Assembly: GCA_015978205.1 (NCBI GenBank)
Contig: JADWMM010000005.1
Location: 1 to 46,530 of the forward strand
Source of the DNA: Alkaliphilus sp. NP8
GTDB lineage: Bacteria > Bacillota > Clostridia > Peptostreptococcales > Natronincolaceae
DNA length: 46,530 bases
Reading direction: 5' to 3'
The notes below the pieces were generated by a model. The model saw only the letters and a program-made list of their open reading frames with translations. It was not told the origin of the DNA and ran no database searches. The position numbers and the translations under genes were made by a program. Of the stretch, positions 41,702 through 46,530 are shown in pieces; position 1 is the stretch's first letter; every line of letters starts with the position of its first letter.

Positions 41702-42538
41702 ATGTATATGAAATTAATCACATTTGATCCGTTAAAAACCATAGGCATTCCGAATATAACGTATATAAAGCCGGAGCATATGTTTAGAGAAATAGATAAA
41801 ATAAAAGAAGCAGATTATATATTATTTCCAGAATATTGGCAGGTAAATACTTTAGTGTATGGACTTAAAAAGAAAATATTTCCTAATATAAGTACTTACC
41901 ACTTAGGTCATAATAAAGTAGAAACTACTAGAGCATTAATGGCAACATTTCCTAAAAATGTTCCGTATACTACAATATTAGGTAAAAACAATATAGACAT
42001 AGAAATGACAGAAGAAGAATTTGGATATCCATTAGTAGCCAAAGAAATAAAAAACTCTATGGGCAGAGGAGTATTTCTTGTAAAAAATCGAAGTGAACTT
42101 AAAAAATATATAGAAAATAATGATATTTTATATATTCAGGAAAAACTTCCTATAGATAGAGATTTAAGAGTAGTGTATGTAGGAAACAAGGCAATCGCAG
42201 CTTATTGGAGAATAGCTGGTGAAGGGCAATTTCACAATAATATAGCAAAGGGAGGTAGCTATGATTTTAATAATATTCCACCTAAAGCTATTGAATTAGT
42301 TGAAAGAATTGCAGCTACACTAGGTGTAAATCATGCAGGGTTTGATGTAGTTACAGTTGATGAAAATTTATATATATTAGAATACAACGTAATGTTTGGA
42401 AATGAAGGGTTGAGAAGCTTGGGAATTAAAGCCGAAAAATATATTTATGAATATATTTTATCAGACCCAGACTTAAATCCTAATGATCCTAACAACCCGA
42501 ACAATCCTCAAGGACCTATTTTCCCAGTAGCTTCTTAA
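41702..42538 (+). CDS. RimK-like ATP-grasp protein with Asn/Pro-rich C-terminal tail
   Basis: About 278 residues (GTG 41699, ATG 41702 or ATG 41708 are possible starts; the ribosome site is weak). The ATP-grasp fold is shown by GYPLVAKEIKNSMGRGVFLV (lid and glycine loop), LYIQEKLPIDRDLRVVYVG and FDVVTVDENLYILEYN (metal-binding acidic residues). RimK relatives form amide bonds between a carboxylate and an amine or amino acid. The last 20 residues (DPDLNPNDPNNPNNPQG then PIFPVAS) form a low-complexity tail uncommon in RimK. No adjacent peptide gene was found. A U-tailed hairpin follows. Confidence 0.85.
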   Translation: MYMKLITFDPLKTIGIPNITYIKPEHMFREIDKIKEADYILFPEYWQVNTLVYGLKKKIFPNISTYHLGHNKVETTRALMATFPKNVPYTTILGKNNIDIEMTEEEFGYPLVAKEIKNSMGRGVFLVKNRSELKKYIENNDILYIQEKLPIDRDLRVVYVGNKAIAAYWRIAGEGQFHNNIAKGGSYDFNNIPPKAIELVERIAATLGVNHAGFDVVTVDENLYILEYNVMFGNEGLRSLGIKAEKYIYEYILSDPDLNPNDPNNPNNPQGPIFPVAS

Positions 42539-42565
42539 ATAATATATATTTATAAAAATTTTAAT

Positions 42566-42612
42566 AAAACCTAGTAGAACTTTTTTGTTCTATTAGGTTT
42601 TATTTTTTTATT
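42566..42612 (+). terminator. Terminator after the ATP-grasp gene
   Basis: AAAACCTAGTAGAAC and GTTCTATTAGGTTTT pair with one mismatch around a T6 loop, followed by ATTTTTTTATTTT. Confidence 0.85.
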
Positions 42613-42697
42613 TTAAAGTGTTTGGACTAAATTTTAGGGAATAATATAAAGTAGTATGATAGAATTCAATTAAAGAAAATATAAAGGAGGATTTTTT

Positions 42698-43423
42698 GTG
42701 GGATTTTATGAAGATATTTCTAAATACTATGATTATATATTTCCAGTAGGAAAATCTAAGGTTGATTTTATTGGACAAGTTGCAGGACAACCACCTAAGA
42801 AAATGTTAGATATTGCTTGCGGAACTGGAGAATACTCTATAGAATTTGCTAAACAAGGATATGCTGTAACATCAGTAGATTTAGACTCTAAAATGGTAGA
42901 TGCATTAAAAAACAAAATTAAAAATACTAGCTTAGATATAAATGCTATGGAAGGAAATATGTTAGAACTAAGTGAAAAATTAGATTCTAAGTATGATTTA
43001 GCTTTTTGTATAGGTAACTCGTTGGTTCATCTAGATGGAGAAAATGAAATAGAAAAATTTTTAAAAGAAATGAAGAGTTTACTTGTAGATAACGGAAGTT
43101 TAGTGGTTCAAATAATAAATTATGATAGAGTACTAAAAAAAGATGTTACATCTTTACCAACTATAGAAAATAAAGATATAGGGTTAGAATTTAAACGATT
43201 ATATAGTTACGATAATAAGATAGACAAAGTTTTATTTAAGACTATTCTTAAAGTTAATGGAAAAGAAATAGAAAATGAAATACCTTTATATCCATTAAAA
43301 TCAGATAAGTTCATTGAATTACTAGAAAATGCAGGTTTTAAAGATATTAAATTATATGGTGATTTTAAAGGAAGTAAATTTAATAAAAATGAATCGTATC
43401 CTTTAGTAATTGTAGCTTCATAA
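42698..43423 (+). CDS. Class I SAM-dependent methyltransferase
   Basis: 241 residues from a GTG start with GGAGG upstream. Motif I is MLDIACGTGEYSIEFAKQGY (about 34-53), with SVDLDSKMV after it and YDLAFCIGNSLVHL in strand 4. The substrate is unknown. It stands alone between terminators and ends before a metallo-beta-lactamase scrap. Confidence 0.88.
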   Translation: MGFYEDISKYYDYIFPVGKSKVDFIGQVAGQPPKKMLDIACGTGEYSIEFAKQGYAVTSVDLDSKMVDALKNKIKNTSLDINAMEGNMLELSEKLDSKYDLAFCIGNSLVHLDGENEIEKFLKEMKSLLVDNGSLVVQIINYDRVLKKDVTSLPTIENKDIGLEFKRLYSYDNKIDKVLFKTILKVNGKEIENEIPLYPLKSDKFIELLENAGFKDIKLYGDFKGSKFNKNESYPLVIVAS

Positions 43424-43458
43424 ATAATTAAAAGTAAATTAATATAATTAATAAAAAA

Positions 43459-43641
43459 CCTAAGTGTTCCTCATTTATCTGGAAAACGGCTGCTGAAATT
43501 ACTTTAAAGGCAGAGGTAAAAAGACTAATATTAACCCGCATTTGGCCAGATATTAATTTAGATGATTTATTAAATGAAGCAAAAGAAATATTTACTAGTA
43601 ATCTAGAATTAGCTGAAATCCATAAGGAATATCATATATAG
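43459..43641 (+). pseudogene. MBL-fold hydrolase (RNase Z-like) C-terminal scrap
   Basis: The frame reads PHLSGK, shifts by one base in the A4 run near 43483, and continues TAAEITLKAEVKRLILTRIW then PDINLDDLLNEAKEIF to TAG 43639-43641. The HLSGKxAAExA...VKRLxLTHxxP pattern is the end of single-domain metallo-beta-lactamase hydrolases of RNase Z/YhfI type. Only about 60 of some 240 residues remain. Confidence 0.7.
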
Positions 43642-43660
43642 GGGATCTACAATTTAAATC

Positions 43661-43694
43661 TCCTCAAGTAAAGTTTCTGAGGAGGTTTTTTTAT
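43661..43694 (+). terminator. Terminator after the MBL scrap
   Basis: CTCCTCA...TGAGGAG with an 11-nt loop, then GTTTTTTTATT. Confidence 0.8.
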
Positions 43695-43744
43695 TAATTA
43701 TCCATATTGGTTATATATACCATAAGACTAATTTATAAAAAATA

Positions 43745-43791
43745 TTGAACATTCAATATATCTGTTATATATTATATATAACAGATATATT
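43745..43791 (+). promoter_or_regulatory. GntR promoter and 37-bp palindromic operator
   Basis: TTGAAC (43745-43750), 17 bp, TATATT (43768-43773). A perfect palindrome with 18-bp arms around one T (43755-43791; core TCTGTTATATAT / ATATATAACAGA) covers the -10. This strongly suggests autoregulation by the GntR protein encoded 19 bp downstream. Confidence 0.8.
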
Positions 43792-43809
43792 TTTGTTAGG
43801 AGGTTTAAT

Positions 43810-44187
43810 ATGTTCTTACAAATAGAATTTGAATCAGATATACCTATATATCAGCAAATAAAAAATCAAATTATTAGAGGAATAGCTTTAGGAGAATTAA
43901 AATTAGGAGAAGATTTACCATCGGTTAGACAGCTAGCATCAGATATTGGTATTAATTTTCATACTGTAAATAAGGTATATAATCAACTGAAACAAGAAGG
44001 ATGGGTTGTAATTCATAGAAAAAGTGGTGTTATGATAAATCCTGATTTAAATGTTTATAACAATAAACAGTATATAGAATCATTAGATGAACTACTAAAA
44101 TTTACAACAGCAGAAGCTTACTTGAGAGGTGTAACAAAGGAGAAATTTATAGAATTAATAGAAGAAAACTATAATAAATATTTTTAG
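43810..44187 (+). CDS. GntR-family repressor, YtrA subfamily
   Basis: 125 residues: winged helix at about 12-75 (IYQQIKNQIIRGIALGELKL, DLPSVRQLASDIGINFHTVN) and the short C-terminal dimer helix typical of YtrA (no large effector domain). AGGAGG precedes the ATG. Cotranscribed with the DUF1648 membrane protein 14 bp downstream, the standard layout of this regulator with its membrane target. Confidence 0.93.
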   Translation: MFLQIEFESDIPIYQQIKNQIIRGIALGELKLGEDLPSVRQLASDIGINFHTVNKVYNQLKQEGWVVIHRKSGVMINPDLNVYNNKQYIESLDELLKFTTAEAYLRGVTKEKFIELIEENYNKYF

Positions 44188-44201
44188 TAAGGAGGATTAA
44201 A

Positions 44202-45311
44202 ATGTTTTTATTTATATTTCTACTAAACATGTTTACAATATATTTACCACTACTACTTATTGGATATTTTATGCCAAATTTTATTAAAAAAACATTGCGT
44301 TTTGGTATTACTATTCCAGAGAAAGTTAGTACTAGTGAGGAAGTATTAAAAATACAGAAAAACTATAAAAGAAACTATGCTTTATCAGCAGTAACAATAA
44401 GTATTATATTAAATGTAATAGCTATAAAGACTCAGAGTGTAAACCTATTGAATTTTGGAATATTTATACTACTTGGTATAATGACTATAAATTATTTGCA
44501 TTCACATAATAAAGCAAAGCTATTAAAGAAGGAAAAAGGATGGACTCAAAATAAAAAACAAATAGTTATAGTAGATACATCACATAGATATAAACAGAAA
44601 TATTTATCACATCATTGGTTCTGGATACCTATCACTATTGTTATTTTTACTATAATTTTCACTATGGTGCAGTATTCTAATTTACCTAATCAAATACCAA
44701 CTCAGTTTGATTTTTATGGTAATATTACAAACTATACTAATAAAAGCTTTTTTAGTGTTTTTGGATTGCCAATTACTCAAATAGGAATGACTACTATGTT
44801 TTATATTATATATAGAATTATACAGAGGGCAAAACCAAGCATTCAAGTTTCAAGACCTAAGGCATCTTTAAAGCAAAATCAAATATCAAAGCGTTATTGG
44901 GCCATATATATGTTAGTAATTTCGATAATAATTAATTTACAATTTGTCTATATTCAGCTAAATGTTTTACAGGTTATAGATTCTAGGTCAAAAATAAGTT
45001 TTTTAATTCATGGATTATCAATTCTAATTCCTATGATAGGAGCTATATTAGTTGCTATAAAAACAGGACAGAGCGGTAGTAGAATAAAGGTTGATAATGA
45101 AGATGAGGTAAATAATAATGTAATAGATAGAGATGATGATATATTTTGGAAATGGGGAGTGTTTTATTATAATCCTGATGATTGCAGTTTATTTATAGAA
45201 AAGCGTTTTGGTATTGGATGGACAATTAACTTTGGTCGCCCTGCTGGTATGGCTATTATGATTGTAATATTAATCATCATATTAGTATCACTTATTTTAC
45301 CTTTGATATGA
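44202..45311 (+). CDS. DUF1648/DUF5808 membrane protein
   Basis: 369 residues with about eight hydrophobic helices. DUF1648 is marked by NLPNQIPTQFDFYGNITNYT (about 168-187). The C-terminus has the DUF5808 pattern FWKWGVFYYNPDD then RFGIGWTINFGRPAG. Related SdpI-type proteins give immunity to membrane-killing peptides and bacteriocins, so a stress or peptide-resistance function is inferred. It is controlled with the GntR repressor. Confidence 0.88.
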   Translation: MFLFIFLLNMFTIYLPLLLIGYFMPNFIKKTLRFGITIPEKVSTSEEVLKIQKNYKRNYALSAVTISIILNVIAIKTQSVNLLNFGIFILLGIMTINYLHSHNKAKLLKKEKGWTQNKKQIVIVDTSHRYKQKYLSHHWFWIPITIVIFTIIFTMVQYSNLPNQIPTQFDFYGNITNYTNKSFFSVFGLPITQIGMTTMFYIIYRIIQRAKPSIQVSRPKASLKQNQISKRYWAIYMLVISIIINLQFVYIQLNVLQVIDSRSKISFLIHGLSILIPMIGAILVAIKTGQSGSRIKVDNEDEVNNNVIDRDDDIFWKWGVFYYNPDDCSLFIEKRFGIGWTINFGRPAGMAIMIVILIIILVSLILPLI

Positions 45312-45403
45312 TATTACGCAGAAATTAATATTTTTATTATTGGAATAAATAAGATGTAAATATAAATCTCAATTTAATTGTTAGTTTTCTAGATATTATA
45401 CTA

Positions 45404-45436
45404 AAAAGCCGTACTTTATAATTTAGTACGGCTTTT
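45404..45436. terminator. Bidirectional terminator, DUF1648 / M42 peptidase
   Basis: AAAAGCCGTACT (45404-45415) and AGTACGGCTTTT (45425-45436) form a perfect 12-bp stem between converging genes. Confidence 0.88.
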
Positions 45437-45448
45437 CAATATGTATAC

Positions 45449-46486
45449 TTAATTTGTTAAGTAAAGATGTAATAACTTAATTGTATTTTCAAGAGCTTTA
45501 TAATGTGTTCTTTCCATACCGTGTGATGCATGTACTCCAGGTCCTATCAAAGCACCTCTAATATTATTTCCGCCTCTTAAAGCAGCCACAACATCAGAGC
45601 CATACATAGGATAAATATCTACTGCATAATCAATATTATTTTTCTTAGAAAGATTAATTAAATCAGTAGTAATATTATAATCATATGGTCCACCAGAATC
45701 TTTAGCACATATAGAAACATCGTATTCTGTACAGCTAAGGTCATCCCCTATGCAGCCCATATCTACTGCTATCATTTCAGTTATATCTTCTGGTATATAA
45801 GAAGCTCCGTGTCCAACTTCTTCATATGTAGATATTATTATTTTAGTAGTATGTTTAGGGACTATATTTTCTTTACTCATAATTTCTAATAAAGCTATTA
45901 AGCAGGCAACACTAGCCTTATCATCTATAAACCTAGACTTTATAAATCCACTTTCGGTTACTGTTGTTTTAGGATTTATAAATATAAAATCTCCAACAGC
46001 AATGTCTAAATTTTCTATATCTTCTTTATTTTTTACTACTTCATCTATTCTTATTTCCATGTTTTCAGGATTTCGCTTTTTAGAAGAACTATCCTCAAAT
46101 ACGTGAGCAGCAGGACTTGTACTTAAAAAAGTTCCTGTATATATTTTTCCATCTCTTGTTCTAATTTTACAATATTCACTATCTAATGTAGGAACTATAG
46201 GTCCTCCAATTAAAGTAAACTTTAATGTTCCATTATCAGTAATAGATCTAATCATAGCACCTAAAGTATCCACATGAGCGGATAAACCTACAACCTTATC
46301 ATTACTTTTTCCTGGTACAGTAACTACTCCACACCCTTTGTTAGTTGTTTCAAATTCATATCCAAACTCATTTATCCATGAACTAATTTTGTCCATAATA
46401 TCAAAACAAAACCCACTTGGACTGTCAAACTCCAACAGTTCTTTTGCTTTTTCTAATACATAATCCTTGTTAATTGATATCTCCAT
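45449..46486 (-). CDS. M42-family metallopeptidase (glutamyl/deblocking aminopeptidase type)
   Basis: 345 residues, full length. Co-catalytic zinc ligands are visible: H71 and D73 in LSAHVDTLGAM, the bridging Asp in SRFIDDKAS, the general base Glu pair in STYEEVGHG, an Asp in AVDMGC and the late His in GPGVHASHGMERTH. It trims N-terminal residues from peptides in the cytoplasm, often as a dodecamer. GGGGGGATAT stands before the ATG. The remaining 44 bases of the window show no feature. Confidence 0.94.
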   Translation of the reverse strand: MEISINKDYVLEKAKELLEFDSPSGFCFDIMDKISSWINEFGYEFETTNKGCGVVTVPGKSNDKVVGLSAHVDTLGAMIRSITDNGTLKFTLIGGPIVPTLDSEYCKIRTRDGKIYTGTFLSTSPAAHVFEDSSSKKRNPENMEIRIDEVVKNKEDIENLDIAVGDFIFINPKTTVTESGFIKSRFIDDKASVACLIALLEIMSKENIVPKHTTKIIISTYEEVGHGASYIPEDITEMIAVDMGCIGDDLSCTEYDVSICAKDSGGPYDYNITTDLINLSKKNNIDYAVDIYPMYGSDVVAALRGGNNIRGALIGPGVHASHGMERTHYKALENTIKLLHLYLTN

Positions 46487-46530
46487 TATATCCCCCCTAA
46501 ATTATAATTGATCATAGCTCGTTGCAGAAC

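Noticed and set aside
1..46530. CRISPR arrays, tRNA, rRNA, tmRNA, prophage structural genes, biosynthetic gene clusters
   Set aside because: No regularly spaced direct repeats, no cloverleaf or rRNA motifs and no phage or NRPS/PKS/RiPP genes were found by reading.

Overview
The window is AT-rich (about 30% GC by eye), with strong GGAGG-type ribosome binding sites, frequent GTG and TTG starts and short U-run terminators. This points to an anaerobic low-GC Firmicute of the class Clostridia. Supporting gene content includes a labile-selenium molybdenum hydroxylase (YqeB), a CcdA-thioredoxin fusion, FeoAB, a BCCT transporter, T-box and purine riboswitch elements and IS21, IS256 and group II intron remnants. 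I cannot name the species.

Layout. 1-685: IS256 transposase remnant and a tyrosine-recombinase scrap. 828-3742: a MATE exporter divergent from an XRE-cupin regulator and a creatininase-family amidohydrolase. 3743-4705: no intact gene; an IS3 orfB scrap and stem-loops. 4706-8117: an autoregulated TetR operon with a small membrane protein, an AraC-GyrI regulator, a methyltransferase and a broken HxlR gene. 8226-12970: corrinoid block, with an exported TSCPD-domain protein divergent from a cobalamin-riboswitch-controlled binding protein/permease/ATPase operon. 13196-15603: feoAB ferrous iron uptake. 15917-20524: rhodanese lipoprotein, AraC regulator, iron-type alcohol dehydrogenase and BCCT transporter. 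20869-27552: flavin reductase, a truncated T-box-like element, a guanine riboswitch, a purine permease, the three subunits of a xanthine dehydrogenase-type enzyme and yqeB. 27640-29501: an HxlR regulator and a CcdA-thioredoxin fusion with a dyad over its promoter. 29600-33660: a graveyard of mobile elements (IS21 istA and istB, serine recombinase, group II intron 3' end, IS3 orfA) plus a dead cation diffusion facilitator, around one intact orphan gene. 33808-35596: autoregulated marR-MATE operon. 35800-38294: four decayed genes (TetR, VOC, DUF5301-like, SWIM-associated). 38457-46486: core-like genes: ECF sigma/anti-sigma, nitroreductase-truA, ATP-grasp ligase, methyltransferase, MBL scrap, GntR/DUF1648 operon and M42 aminopeptidase.

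Functional links. The purine block makes one pathway: guanine-sensing control of import, then hydroxylation by a selenium-dependent molybdoenzyme. The corrinoid block couples B12-sensing RNA to B12 import, with a second DNA-level dyad at the promoter. The HxlR/CcdA-Trx pair looks like a thiol-redox module. Regulators beside exporters (TetR, MarR, GntR) each have a visible dyad at their own promoter.

No single gene here is a clear new defence or biosynthetic system. The most unusual items are the exported TSCPD lipoprotein beside B12 import, the 25-bp dyad over the B12 operon promoter, the T-box-like remnant after the flavin reductase, the ATP-grasp protein with an Asn/Pro-rich tail, and the dense run of freshly broken genes in 29.6-38.3 kb.
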